A DNA stretch of 64,000 nucleotides from Paenibacillus taichungensis (GCF_013359905.1 NZ_JABMCC010000105.1:1-64000); one strand, 5' to 3'; shown: positions 21,101-29,358, counted from the first letter of the stretch. Notes: generated by a model from the sequence alone, not told the origin. A program made the numbers and translations.

Positions 21101-21220
21101 TTTCCACTGGTATGGATCACTAGGTGCCGCATGTGTTGTTCCTGCGAGTACTCCCAACGAAACTGCTGCAACAGCAACCGTGAGGCTCATCACCCGCAGC
21201 TTTCCCAAAAACGTTTTCAT
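18137..21220 (-). CDS. secreted GH74 xyloglucanase with X2 and CBM3 modules
   Basis: Extracellular xyloglucan-degrading enzyme of 1027 residues. A Sec signal peptide covers residues 1-31 (cleavage near THA-AP). The GH74 two-propeller catalytic domain runs from about 35 to 770 and shows many sialidase-like repeats of the type STDxGxTW. The likely catalytic aspartates are D69 in ARTDIGGAYRW and about D478 in GDVSGF. A Gly/Glu linker leads to an X2-type Ig-like module (about 780-870, with SGTDYTLSGNQVVLS) and a family 3 cellulose-binding module (about 878-1027, with FCDWATAG and YTDWNKVTGYIAG). The module order matches known Paenibacillus and clostridial GH74 enzymes. The gene stands alone, with GAGGAGG before the ATG and a candidate cre site about 135 bases upstream. 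Confidence 0.94.
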   Translation of the reverse strand: MKTFLGKLRVMSLTVAVAAVSLGVLAGTTHAAPSDPYQWKNVVTGAGGGFVPGIIFNESEKDLIYARTDIGGAYRWNPANESWIPLTDFVGWDDWNKNGVDALATDPVDPNRVYMAVGTYTNSWDKNNGSLLRSTDRGDTWQTTTLPFKVGGNMPGRSMGERLTVDPNKNSILYFGARSGNGLWKSTDYGVTWNKVTSFPNPGTYVEDPSYEYTSDIVGLSWITFDKSTGSAGQATQTIYVGVADKNQSIYRSTNGGATWTAVAGQPTGYLPHHGELDANGNLYISYSDGAGPYDGEKGDLWKLNTTTGVWTNISPVPSSSTDNYFGYGGLAVDAQHPGTLMVATLNSWWPDANLFRSTDSGATWTRIWEFEGYPNRKMRYTQDISAAPWLTFGTNPAPPEVSPKLGWMIGDLEIDPFDSDRMMYGTGATIYGTKNLTDWDDGNKINISVMAKGVEEIAVLDLISPPSGAHLLSGVGDVSGFRHNDLDQAPATMFTSPNYSSTESLDFAELSPNTMVRVGKADYSADPNAKSIGLSSDGGTTWYKANAEPAGTTGGGTVAISANGNRLVWSTSDKGVHYSTGGNSWTASSGIPAQAKVISDRVNPNKFYGFAAGKVYVSTNGGASFTASAATGLPVEGNADLDAVPGTEGELWFAGGSEEEGPYGLWHSTDSGATFTKLANVEEADSIGFGKAAPGKNVVALYTIAKIDGTRGFFRSDDGGANWVRINDNQHQYARVTTITGDPRLYGRVYLGTNGRGILYADRIGGNNGGGEGGGETPVTSSAITPVNAEFDKNTGNQVDIPVTLTLNGNTLSAIRNGNTTLVSGTDYTLSGNQVVLSKNYLASLSKGSAALTFHFSAGNDAILNLNIKDTTAVPAGAIRIEMFNGTTSATGNSINPKIKLTNTGTSAINLSDVKIRYYYTINGAQAQNFFCDWATAGNDNVTGMFSALPTPVTGADSVLEIGFKTSAGSLAAGQSTEIQARFSKTDWTNYTQTDDYSFAPSHTAYTDWNKVTGYIAGSLQWGIEP

Positions 21221-21351
21221 AATTACTTAGCCTCCTCTTCAATATGTTCATCGCATCCGGTAAACCCCGCTGTGTCATCATGTTGATGAGTGCAGTGTCA
21301 GACATTTAATGCATTGGATCAGACAACCAGCCCCACCTCCTCTCCAATTTT

Positions 21352-21365
21352 ATAAAACGCTTTCA
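21352..21365 (-). promoter_or_regulatory. candidate cre site (CcpA)
   Basis: Minus-strand TGAAAGCGTTTTAT matches 12 of 14 cre consensus positions. It lies about 135 bases before the xyloglucanase start, where its promoter would be. Confidence 0.45.
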
Positions 21366-21498
21366 TAAATCAAATTACGATTACCATCCATTGGATTATA
21401 CTTGCAATAAATAACATTCGATGGCAATTAAAAATCCCCTTCTGCTCCAATTTATTTTTTGTGATTTTTTCTGCGTATCGCTTTTAAAAATATAAAAA

Positions 21499-21525
21499 AA
21501 GGATGCTGTTTAAAACAGCATCCTT
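21499..21525 (-). terminator. terminator of the SMP-30 operon
   Basis: Perfect stem GGATGCTGTT / AACAGCATCC with a short loop, followed on the minus strand by seven T. It closes the esterase-esterase-lactonase cluster. Confidence 0.85.
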
Positions 21526-21583
21526 CTTCATTGATAAATATTTTATAGACGAAGAACAACGTTCTAGTAACACGGTCCTTCTC

Positions 21584-22486
21584 TCATTTCGTATCCGACT
21601 TTGCTGCTCCCCCGCCAAATGCGTAGGTTTTCTGCCCTTTCACACCCGGTCTGACTACAAATAGAGATCCAGCATTCGGCGTCTCTGTCAGCCGCTCTTC
21701 TCGAATACCAATGCGAGCAGTCGTAATATATAAGTCCTCCAATTCAGGTCCTCCGAAACAGCAGGATGTCACCTGATCTGCAGGTACCACAATCTGTTGC
21801 ATCAGCTCTGCTGTATGCGGATTCCAACGAGTGACTCTTCCTCCGCCCCAGTGGGCAACCCACAGCATTCCCTCACTGTCTACAGTCATTCCATCCGGAT
21901 AGCCAAATTCTTCCGGTATAGCAATTACACTTGTCCGGTTCGTTATCTCTCCAGCAGCCAAATCAAAATCAAAACGGTCAATGGATCGTGTCGGCGTATC
22001 AATGTAATACATATTTTGTTGATCCGGGCTCCAGCCCAAACCATTGGATGTGGATACATCCCTGAACAACGTTCGAACAGGCTTCTGTCCTTCCTCCAGA
22101 CAATAAAATGCCCCCGCCTTGCTTTCATTGTTCATACTCATCGTCCCTGCCCAGAAGCGTCCAAGAGCGTCACACTTCCCGTCATTGAAACGGTTGTTGT
22201 CCTTGCCTTTCTCCGGATCTTCAATCGGCTGTAACTCTCCCGTGAGCAAGTTATAGGTGTGGAAGCCACTTCGCAAAGCAACGACAACCTCATCATCATG
22301 GTATGGCACAACCGCACCTACATGCTCGCCAACATCATAAGTCCGATCCTCTCCTGTAGCCGGAACGTATACATGGATCTTATAGCTTTCAATATCCACC
22401 CATAATAATCGATTGTGTTCAGTATCCCAGCTTGGACCTTCGCCCAGCAGTGCCGGGGTATGTACTGCAATGTTCAAATCGCTCAT
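21584..22486 (-). CDS. SMP-30/gluconolactonase family protein
   Basis: A 300-residue six-bladed beta-propeller lactonase. Family metal ligands are visible in order: the glutamate in LGEGPSW (near residue 16), the asparagines in RFNDGKCD and SNGLGWSPD, and the aspartate in YPDGMTV. Enzymes of this family open sugar acid lactones, often in oxidative or acid-sugar catabolism. The ATG follows a ribosome site just 15 bases after the SGNH esterase stop, so the genes form one operon with shared regulation. The precise sugar lactone cannot be read from sequence. Confidence 0.85.
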   Translation of the reverse strand: MSDLNIAVHTPALLGEGPSWDTEHNRLLWVDIESYKIHVYVPATGEDRTYDVGEHVGAVVPYHDDEVVVALRSGFHTYNLLTGELQPIEDPEKGKDNNRFNDGKCDALGRFWAGTMSMNNESKAGAFYCLEEGQKPVRTLFRDVSTSNGLGWSPDQQNMYYIDTPTRSIDRFDFDLAAGEITNRTSVIAIPEEFGYPDGMTVDSEGMLWVAHWGGGRVTRWNPHTAELMQQIVVPADQVTSCCFGGPELEDLYITTARIGIREERLTETPNAGSLFVVRPGVKGQKTYAFGGGAAKSDTK

Positions 22487-22501
22487 GCCATCACGTCCTT
22501 T

Positions 22502-23164
22502 TTAAGATTTGACGCCGCCTGACCATTCGAAACCAATAGCATCCAAGAACGCTTTGGAAAGCACCATATGGCCTGTTGCATCGGGATGAACCCGATCGTA
22601 AGTCAGCACAGACGTATAGAAATGATCCCAGAATGGAGTAAATGCAGCCTGTGTATCCACGAAAATGGCGTCATATTCAGCGGCTACTCTACGAACAGCC
22701 TCACCGTATATATCCATCGTAGCCCGCATCGGATCTTCCGGATTGGCTTCCAAATAATAAGGAGACATCAGAACAAGTCCTTTCAACCCAGGACGAACAG
22801 AAGCAACCAGATCTCGTAGTGTGGATTCATACTCTTCCAGAAAAACTTGCGAGTCTGTGGATAACGGATTGTCAAATTGACGCCATACATCATTGATCCC
22901 GATCATGATTGTTAGCCAATCTGGTTTGAGATCTAGCACATCTCGGTCCCAGCGCTGCTTCAAATCACGGATCGTATTCCCACTATTACCCACATTCTGA
23001 ATCCGTAACATCAATTCCGGGTAGATGGAACGCAGCAAGGCATACACTTGCGCCACATAGCCATGCCCCAGTCCAGAACTACCTTCACCAACAGGATGTT
23101 CACGGCCACAATCCGTGATTGAATCTCCGATAAAAAGCAGCTTATCATTCTTTTGCAATTTCAT
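22502..23164 (-). CDS. SGNH/GDSL esterase
   Basis: Cytoplasmic SGNH hydrolase of 220 residues, probably a carbohydrate acetylesterase. Block I is FIGDSITDCGR with the catalytic serine near residue 14, block III is MIGINDVW, and block V is DRVHPDATGH with the catalytic aspartate and histidine. There is no signal peptide. I chose ATG 23164 because GGAGAAAACGATA precedes it; the frame is open further upstream but without a ribosome site. Its place between an alpha/beta esterase and an SMP-30 lactonase, near GH74 and two beta-galactosidases, suggests removal of acetyl groups from imported plant oligosaccharides. Confidence 0.85.
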   Translation of the reverse strand: MKLQKNDKLLFIGDSITDCGREHPVGEGSSGLGHGYVAQVYALLRSIYPELMLRIQNVGNSGNTIRDLKQRWDRDVLDLKPDWLTIMIGINDVWRQFDNPLSTDSQVFLEEYESTLRDLVASVRPGLKGLVLMSPYYLEANPEDPMRATMDIYGEAVRRVAAEYDAIFVDTQAAFTPFWDHFYTSVLTYDRVHPDATGHMVLSKAFLDAIGFEWSGGVKS

Positions 23165-23263
23165 TATCGTTTTCTCCTTCGCTCTCATAAGCGTTAAAAT
23201 ATGTGAGTTCACTCGTATTCATATTTCATATTCAGGAAAGACATAGATCAGCCAGGTGCCGGG

Positions 23264-24061
23264 TTACCACCCTTGATTCTTAAGCCAGGTCAGGCACAGA
23301 TCAGACCAGGCCCGAACGGCATGGTCATCCTCTGCCAATCCCAAACCATGTGAACCTTTTTCAAATACATGCAAGTCATAAGGAATGCCGTGTGCACCCA
23401 GGGCAAGCGCGTAACGCAAACTGTTCTCTACAGGGACCGCCTGATCATCACTCGTATGCCAGATGAATGCTTCAGGAGCGTCGGCTCTCACCTGCTGCTC
23501 CGCACTGAAAGCCTTGATCTGTTCAGCAGACACATCTGGCCCAAGCAGATTTTCACGAGAACCGGCATGTCCATAGGAGTCCATCGTAATTACCGGATAA
23601 CAAAGAATAACCCGATCCGGACGCGAACTCTCCCGTTCAATAGGGTCTTCATGATCTGGTTGGCCCTCGTCATACAAGGTTCCCAACGTGGCTGTAAGAT
23701 GACCGCCCGCCGAGAAACCAAGCACGGCAATTTTGGAAGGCTGAATGCCATATTGCTCGGCATGAGCCCGTACATAACGGATCGCACGCTGACCATCTGT
23801 CATGGGTGCCGGATGCTGGTGAGGCGCCACACGGTATTTCAGCACAAATGCGCTAATTCCCGCACGGTTCAGCAATTCAGCGATTGGAGCTCCTTCATGA
23901 TCGGCCAAAAATCCATAGCCTCCACCCGGACAGATAATGACAGCGCTCTCGGAACCAGGCTGAATAAATGGAATCAGATGGGGCATTTCATCCTCATGAC
24001 CCTTGGCCGCATAAGGTGCTGCATGGTCCCACAATGGTATAGTTGATGTCACTTCAATCAT
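23264..24061 (-). CDS. alpha/beta hydrolase, acetyl-xylan-esterase-like
   Basis: A 265-residue serine esterase. The oxyanion motif is CPGGGYGFLADHEG, the nucleophile serine lies in GFSAGGHL (about residue 118), an acid residue lies in WHTSDDQAVP and the histidine in GSHGLGLA. This set fits the family that includes xylan acetylesterases (BD-FAE type). No signal peptide is present. The annotated ATG has its AGAGAGG directly against it, so a GTG at 24052 with better spacing is an alternative. It heads the esterase/lactonase operon, with a candidate cre at 24186-24199 and a short inverted repeat at 24076-24093. Confidence 0.85.
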   Translation of the reverse strand: MIEVTSTIPLWDHAAPYAAKGHEDEMPHLIPFIQPGSESAVIICPGGGYGFLADHEGAPIAELLNRAGISAFVLKYRVAPHQHPAPMTDGQRAIRYVRAHAEQYGIQPSKIAVLGFSAGGHLTATLGTLYDEGQPDHEDPIERESSRPDRVILCYPVITMDSYGHAGSRENLLGPDVSAEQIKAFSAEQQVRADAPEAFIWHTSDDQAVPVENSLRYALALGAHGIPYDLHVFEKGSHGLGLAEDDHAVRAWSDLCLTWLKNQGW

Positions 24062-24185
24062 CCTCTCTAAGTTGAACGGATACGTTGATCCGTATAGTCA
24101 TTTTCCAATCTAAGGAATCGATATCATCATAACGGGTAGCACCCTTGCGCATCAATACCTTCCTGGCATCACTTTTTGTTCAATT

Positions 24186-24199
24186 TGTAACAGGTTACA
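24186..24199. promoter_or_regulatory. candidate cre site (CcpA)
   Basis: TGTAACAGGTTACA is a near-perfect palindrome and matches 13 of 14 cre consensus positions; only one central base differs. It lies about 125 bases upstream of the esterase operon start. Confidence 0.5.
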
Positions 24200-24252
24200 C
24201 GGAATCCTCATGCTTGAACAGTGTTTTATAGCACATTTGTACCTCAGACGGA

Positions 24253-25086
24253 TTAATATAACGTTCGATACTGCTCCGGAGTTACGCCTTCAATCCGCCG
24301 AAATGTAGCCACAAAATGACTCGCATCCCGAAAACCAACCTTCGCTGCCGTTTCCTTGACGGTCAGTTTGCTGTCCCCTGTCATCCATTCTTTCGATTTG
24401 CGAATACGGAGGAGAATGAAATAACTGTAGGCGGTCATACCAAAAGATTGTTTAAAAAGAGTATTCAGATGCCTGGGCGTAATGCCGGGTATGGCGGCCA
24501 TCTGTTCAAGACCGATTTCGGGATCGGCATAGTGTTCATTCATAAACGAAATTAACGGAGCCAGCCGTTCCACGGCATGGGAAATTGAAGAACGACTGCC
24601 CGTCATGCCATGTTTTTTGAGCAAAATCAGAAATCGATACATGTCCGCTGACGCTTCCAACCCGGATAAATCCTGGTCACTGCTGATGGAACCCAGCACT
24701 TCCCTGCCATAGTATTCAAGCGGGCTCTGTGAATCCCACTGGTGAAGGGCTGCCTCCCCCAAACCAAGCGACTCTGTAATGGCCGGGCACTGGCCGCCAC
24801 CAAATGTAATGTAAAGTGTCTCCCATTCTCCTTGCGAGCGTACATACTCGTGCGGCTCATTCGGCGGTAGCAAAATGCCGGAAGTCTCTCCCAGCAGTAC
24901 AGTGGAACCTGCAAACTTGAACTCTCCAGCTCCCTTCACCGTCTGAAGCCAGTGATAACAAGGATATCCGGCAGGTCTGTACACATTCTCCTGATTGCCG
25001 TTATACCCTATACTTTCGATGTAGAGCGGAAGCGGCTGATCGCGTGGGGTCATAAAATAGCGCCGATGATCGGGTGTGATGAGCAT
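24253..25086 (-). CDS. AraC family regulator, likely activator of the GH42 gene
   Basis: A 277-residue regulator with an N-terminal cupin-like sensing domain (PCYHWLQTVKGAGEF and ILLPPNEPHEYV) and a C-terminal AraC double HTH (GLEQMAAIPGITPRHLNTLF and TVKETAAKVGFRDASHFVATF). I chose ATG 25086 because AGGAGAG lies upstream. It is divergent from the GH42 beta-galactosidase, and the shared gap has direct repeats spaced 21 bases, as AraC-type activators use. It probably senses a galactoside-derived sugar. Confidence 0.87.
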   Translation of the reverse strand: MLITPDHRRYFMTPRDQPLPLYIESIGYNGNQENVYRPAGYPCYHWLQTVKGAGEFKFAGSTVLLGETSGILLPPNEPHEYVRSQGEWETLYITFGGGQCPAITESLGLGEAALHQWDSQSPLEYYGREVLGSISSDQDLSGLEASADMYRFLILLKKHGMTGSRSSISHAVERLAPLISFMNEHYADPEIGLEQMAAIPGITPRHLNTLFKQSFGMTAYSYFILLRIRKSKEWMTGDSKLTVKETAAKVGFRDASHFVATFRRIEGVTPEQYRTLY

Positions 25087-25130
25087 AGGGATTCTCTCCT
25101 TTGAACAAAAACCAAAATTACAGTTCCATA

Positions 25131-25204
25131 TTCTTATATGTTTCATTACTTTTCTTATATTTTAAAAGTCATATCCATCATATAGTATAGATTTATTCTT
25201 ATAC
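25131..25204. promoter_or_regulatory. AraC-type operator repeats upstream of GH42
   Basis: The 9-base unit TTCTTATAT occurs at 25131-25139 and 25152-25160, exactly 21 bases apart, and as TTCTTATAC at 25196-25204. The second copy would overlap the -35 region of a GH42 promoter whose -10 could be TATAGT (25181-25186), while the -35 itself has no consensus. That layout fits an activator-dependent promoter. Confidence 0.55.
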
Positions 25205-25219
25205 AAGAGGTGAACACAT

Positions 25220-27247
25220 TTGATTAGCAGCAAGTTACCCAAAATGTTCTACGGCGGCGACTATAACCCTGAACAATGGGATCATGAGACACATCTTGAA
25301 GATCTGCGCATGTTCCAATTGGCAGGTATTGATATTGCGACCATCAACGTATTTTCATGGGCACTGATTCAGCCTGATGAAGTTACTTATAATTTTGAAG
25401 GACTTGACCAGTTAATTAACAGTCTCTATGAAAGCGGTGTTTACATTTGTCTCGCGACAAGCACTGCTGCCCATCCAGCATGGATGGCGAAGAAATACCC
25501 GGATGTACTGCGTGTGGATGCCGATGGACGCAAACGCAAATTCGGTGGACGGCATAACTCCTGTCCGAATAGCCCAACCTACCGCAAATACTCCGAGAAA
25601 ATTGCAGACAAGCTGGCGGAACGTTACAAGGATCACCCGGCTGTGCTTGTATGGCATATCTCCAACGAATATGGCGGCGACTGTTATTGTGATAACTGCG
25701 AGAAAGCGTTCCGCGTGTATCTCAAAGAACGTTATCAGACCCTGGAGCAGCTCAACAAGGCATGGAACACCAATTTCTGGGGGCACACATTCTACGATTG
25801 GGATGAGATTGTACTGCCAAGCAATCTGAGTGAGCACTGGGGAAACAACAATTCCACCTTCCAGGGCATCTCGCTTGATTACTCCCGCTTCAACTCCGAC
25901 AGTATGCTTGATTGTTACCGTCTGGAATATGATGCGATCAAAAAACATATCCCGGATTCGGTCGTTACAACCAATCTGATGGGATTCTTCAAACAGCTGG
26001 ATTATTTCAAATGGGCTAAATATATGGATATCGTCTCCTGGGACAGCTATCCGGGTCTTGCGACTCCGGTAAGTTTCACAGCTATGGCTCATGATCTGAT
26101 GCGTGGATTGAAGGACGGACAGCCGTTCATGCTCATGGAGCAGACACCAAGCCAGCAAAACTGGCAGCCTTATAACTCATTGAAACGCCCAGGCGTTATG
26201 CGCCTGTGGAGCTACCAGTCCGTTGCTCATGGCGCGGATACGATCATGTTCTTCCAGCTCCGCCGTTCGGTTGGCGCCTGCGAGAAATATCACGGTGCAG
26301 TTATTGAACATGTCGGCCATGAACATACCCGTGTATTCCGTGAAGTCGCGGAGCTGGGCAAGGAATTGCAGTTGCTGGGAGACAAAACGCTGGATGCTAC
26401 CGTGGATGCCAAAGTGGCGATTGTGTTTGACTGGGATAACTGGTGGGCAATCGAGAAATCCAGCGGGCCTACGGTTGCACTGAACTATGTAGATCAAATT
26501 CACAAATACTACGCTGCCTTCTTCCGCCGCAACATTCAGGTGGACATCGTTAGTGTGGATACCGATATCAGCAAATACGACATCGTGCTCGCTCCGGTAC
26601 TCTATATGGTTAAACCAGGCTTTGCGGCCAAGCTGGAGAAGTTTGTTGAAGCAGGCGGTACATTCCTGACAACCTTCTTCAGTGGTATCGTCAATGAGAG
26701 TGACATCGTAACAACCGGTGGTTATCCTGGCGAACTTCGCAAACTGCTCGGTATCTGGGTCGAAGAAATTGATGCACTGCTGCCTGAGCAAAGAAACCGT
26801 ATTGTCATGAAAGAGGCTTATGGGGATCTTGAAGGAGAATTTGGTTGCGGCATGTTGTGTGACTTGCTGCACAGTGAAGGTGCAGATATCATTGCCGAGT
26901 ACGGGGACGATTTCTACAAAGGCATGCCTGCGGTAACCCGTAACACCTTTGGTCAAGGTGAAGCCTGGTATGTAGCTTCCGATCCGGAAGATCGATTCCT
27001 GGACGGCTTGCTGGGACAACTGGCTGCAAACAAAAATATTGCTTCTCTTCTGGATACTCCAGAAGGTGTTGAAGTGACTGCTCGTACCAAGGATGGACAA
27101 CAGTACCTGTTTGTCATGAATCACAATGCTACCACTCAATCCTATGATTTGGGCAAAGCTAAGGCTCATGATTTGCTCACAGATCGGTCACTTTCAGGTA
27201 CGATCGAGATTGAAGGACGTGGTGTGCAGCTGCTTGAAATGAAATAA
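25220..27247 (+). CDS. GH42 beta-galactosidase
   Basis: Cytoplasmic beta-galactosidase of 675 residues, normal for GH42. The TIM barrel begins with FYGGDYNPEQW and includes NVFSWALIQPDE. The acid/base is about E150 in WHISNEYGG and the nucleophile about E307 in LMEQTPSQQNW. A metal-site cysteine cluster, CYCDNC near residue 156, and the trimer-forming C-terminal domains follow. The start is TTG with AGAGGTG seven bases upstream. GH42 enzymes often act on galacto-oligosaccharides from pectic galactan or arabinogalactan. A strong terminator ends the gene. It is divergent from its probable AraC regulator. Confidence 0.94.
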   Translation: MISSKLPKMFYGGDYNPEQWDHETHLEDLRMFQLAGIDIATINVFSWALIQPDEVTYNFEGLDQLINSLYESGVYICLATSTAAHPAWMAKKYPDVLRVDADGRKRKFGGRHNSCPNSPTYRKYSEKIADKLAERYKDHPAVLVWHISNEYGGDCYCDNCEKAFRVYLKERYQTLEQLNKAWNTNFWGHTFYDWDEIVLPSNLSEHWGNNNSTFQGISLDYSRFNSDSMLDCYRLEYDAIKKHIPDSVVTTNLMGFFKQLDYFKWAKYMDIVSWDSYPGLATPVSFTAMAHDLMRGLKDGQPFMLMEQTPSQQNWQPYNSLKRPGVMRLWSYQSVAHGADTIMFFQLRRSVGACEKYHGAVIEHVGHEHTRVFREVAELGKELQLLGDKTLDATVDAKVAIVFDWDNWWAIEKSSGPTVALNYVDQIHKYYAAFFRRNIQVDIVSVDTDISKYDIVLAPVLYMVKPGFAAKLEKFVEAGGTFLTTFFSGIVNESDIVTTGGYPGELRKLLGIWVEEIDALLPEQRNRIVMKEAYGDLEGEFGCGMLCDLLHSEGADIIAEYGDDFYKGMPAVTRNTFGQGEAWYVASDPEDRFLDGLLGQLAANKNIASLLDTPEGVEVTARTKDGQQYLFVMNHNATTQSYDLGKAKAHDLLTDRSLSGTIEIEGRGVQLLEMK

Positions 27248-27373
27248 TATTCGAAAATTAATGATACAACATGTTACATGGAAATCGCACCGATCACTAT
27301 CCGTGGCTTAAAAACGTGTCAATTGTTAAAATTTAAAGTATTATATGATTGAACTTGTTTCAATCTGCTACTT

Positions 27374-27405
27374 CCCGTATCCGTTTAGACCGGATACGGG
27401 TTTTT
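27374..27405 (+). terminator. terminator of the GH42 gene
   Basis: Perfect 10-base stem CCCGTATCCG / CGGATACGGG with a TTTAGAC loop and five T. Confidence 0.88.
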
Positions 27406-27563
27406 GTCATTATTTGTGAGGCTATCGGTTAGAAGGAAATACCGAGAAGCGAAGCGAATTGGACGAGACACACAATTTAACGACGCCCCGCCGGGAAAAG
27501 GAAGCGACCCTCCTAAAGTAGGCGCTGCACTGTAAAAAATAAATAATATAATGCTGCGAAATA

Positions 27564-27592
27564 TTGGTGACAATCATGATGTCACTTATACA
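27564..27592 (+). promoter_or_regulatory. promoter with internal operator for the WYL regulator
   Basis: TTGGTG (27564-27569) and TATACA (27587-27592) are 17 bases apart. A perfect dyad, GTGACA-N7-TGTCAC (27567-27585), fills the spacer, which suggests autoregulation by the gene product. Confidence 0.55.
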
Positions 27593-27660
27593 CTGCTACA
27601 ATGAGAGGAATACTCCAGCATCCTTTCCGGCGGCGCAACCCTCGAAACGGAGTGGCTGAC

Positions 27661-28632
27661 ATGAATAGAACAAATCGGCTTGCCGCCATCGTTATGGCAT
27701 TGCAGCACGGTCACGAAACGGCACATTCACTTGCAGAAAAGTTTGAAGTTTCCCGCCGTACCATCCTGCGGGATATCCAATCTCTCTCAGAGATGAATGT
27801 CCCGATTATTGCTATCTCCGGTCCCGGAGGCGGCTTCAGACTTATGGAGGGGTATGTACTGCCCCCACTGCAATTAGACCCGGTTGAAGCAGCTACTCTC
27901 ATCTTTGCTCTCGAAGGCCTAAGCCATTATGCAGATACCCCTTTTCAAGAGAAGCGCTGGACATTAATGGACAAAATCAAAAGCATTATTCCGGAGGATG
28001 TCAAAGCAAGGATGGACCCCATGCTCAAACAACTGCAGCATGATGTTCCCGAGCGAAACTACATCCTTCATCATCTGGAACCGCTTCTGGCTTGTATCCC
28101 GGAACAAGGGTGGCTGCGTATGTTGTACCGCTCTGCTTCCCGTCAACGCTGGCTAACAATCTGCCCCATTCGAGTCTATGCTTCAGCCGGTTTCTGGTAT
28201 TGTGAAGCGTATTCGGAGGAGCACGGTGAACAGCGCCTGTTCAGGGCAGACCGCATTCTGGACGTTACGCCAGTTGAGCTGCTTGAATCACAACAGCTGG
28301 CAGAAAAGGCAAAGCGACAGCGCAGCAAACCGAAATCTCCCGATCCTTCTCCGACCCGTGTTACCGCACGTCTGAGTTACAGCGGAATGATCGAGGCAGA
28401 ACAGGACAAGCATATTGGAGAACGGATGACCGAGATTGCTCCGGATGTCTGGGAACTGTCCTTTCTTTGCCCTCCTGGTGAGTGGGCCTGGGCTGTACGA
28501 TTCTTTTATCGACTTGGACGTGAAGCAGAAGTACTTGAACCCGAGAACCTCCGCTGCGATATTCGCAAACATGCCGAGGAAGTCTACCAGAAGTATCTTA
28601 CTTCCAACAATAATCGTTGTAACACACGCTAA
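27661..28632 (+). CDS. YafY-like HTH/WYL transcriptional regulator
   Basis: A 323-residue regulator with a DeoR-type HTH at the N-terminus (TAHSLAEKFEVSRRTILRDI, about residues 20-40) and a WYL-type ligand-binding domain (RWLTICPIRVYASAGFWYCEAYS, EEHGEQRLFRADRILDV). The C-terminus has the usual WCX extension (GEWAWAVRFFYRLG). I chose ATG 27661 preceded by GGAGTGG; the frame is open for 60 bases upstream. WYL proteins often sense nucleic acid or nucleotide signals in DNA damage responses. The AlkZ-related gene starts 18 bases after the stop, so the two probably form an operon. Confidence 0.85.
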   Translation: MNRTNRLAAIVMALQHGHETAHSLAEKFEVSRRTILRDIQSLSEMNVPIIAISGPGGGFRLMEGYVLPPLQLDPVEAATLIFALEGLSHYADTPFQEKRWTLMDKIKSIIPEDVKARMDPMLKQLQHDVPERNYILHHLEPLLACIPEQGWLRMLYRSASRQRWLTICPIRVYASAGFWYCEAYSEEHGEQRLFRADRILDVTPVELLESQQLAEKAKRQRSKPKSPDPSPTRVTARLSYSGMIEAEQDKHIGERMTEIAPDVWELSFLCPPGEWAWAVRFFYRLGREAEVLEPENLRCDIRKHAEEVYQKYLTSNNNRCNTR

Positions 28633-28650
28633 AAAGGAGCCTGCCAAATC

Positions 28651-29337
28651 ATGATGAATGAGCATGAATCGATCGTTACTTACGAAGAAGCTGTGCAGCG
28701 AATAGAGGCTGTGGGACTGCTCCCACTCGCCCCTTTATTTCCTGAATACCCTTCATTGTCCTCTATAACGCCTCAAGAAAACTGGCACAAGGATAACGAG
28801 CTTGATCCTTGGTTGTGGCGTTCACGTCTGGCTGAGGAAGGGATCGCTGCCTACGGCAAATTTCTCAAAAAGAAAGCCGTTCTTGTCTCACGCGAATACT
28901 TCCCATGGGTGCACCGTCTGCTAGCGGACTCCAGAGTCATGGAAGAACAATATGACGCGGGTCTCCTCTCTCGAGAAGCATTCAAACTGTATGAGATAAT
29001 CGAGAAGCAGGAGGGGATTGATGGACGGAAATTACGTTCACTGGCAGGTTTTGGAGCCAAAGAGGACAAAAAAGCATTTGATCAGGGGCTGCTGGACCTT
29101 CAAAGCATGTGTGCCATTGTCATCTGCGGCACCAAAGAAAAAGAAGGCCTCGCTGAAGGCAAGGTGGCTTGGAACAGCTCTGCTTATGAGACCTCAGGCT
29201 GCTGGATGAAGCGTCAAGGTATTGAACCGTTTGAGGGCAGCGTTGCAGATGCGAGCGAACTTCTGGTACAACAATTGGAGAAACACACTTCTGCTGCCGC
29301 ACTGACCAAAATCAAAAAATCCTTTGCCATAAAGTGA
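28651..29337 (+). CDS. AlkZ-related protein
   Basis: A 228-residue protein resembling small AlkZ-related proteins of Firmicutes, which share folds with DNA glycosylases of the YcaQ/AlkZ type but are shorter. Visible blocks are WHKDNELDPWLWRSRLAEEG, KKKAVLVSREYFPWVHRL and GFGAKEDKKAFDQGLLDLQ. AGGAG precedes the ATG pair (M1 or M2 are both possible). The catalytic QxQ motif of AlkZ is not evident, so glycosylase activity is doubtful. The link with a WYL regulator supports a stress or DNA-related role, but this is inferred. Confidence 0.55.
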   Translation: MMNEHESIVTYEEAVQRIEAVGLLPLAPLFPEYPSLSSITPQENWHKDNELDPWLWRSRLAEEGIAAYGKFLKKKAVLVSREYFPWVHRLLADSRVMEEQYDAGLLSREAFKLYEIIEKQEGIDGRKLRSLAGFGAKEDKKAFDQGLLDLQSMCAIVICGTKEKEGLAEGKVAWNSSAYETSGCWMKRQGIEPFEGSVADASELLVQQLEKHTSAAALTKIKKSFAIK

Positions 29338-29358
29338 TTGAAACGCCCTTTGAACAAC

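Larger units (their letters stand above)
21221..21583. other. intergenic region upstream of the xyloglucanase
   Basis: This gap holds the GH74 leader with its ribosome site, a candidate cre at 21352-21365, an AT-rich stretch and the terminator of the SMP-30 operon at 21501-21523. I see no convincing gene in it. Confidence 0.6.
27248..27660. other. intergenic region between GH42 and the WYL regulator
   Basis: The gap holds the GH42 terminator (27374-27405), a GC-mixed stretch at 27406-27560 with no coding or repeat signal that I can support, and the WYL gene promoter with an overlapping dyad at 27564-27592. Confidence 0.6.

Noticed and set aside
27385-27573. Open frame of 62 codons between GH42 and the WYL gene
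   Set aside because: It overlaps the GH42 terminator and the WYL promoter and has no domain.
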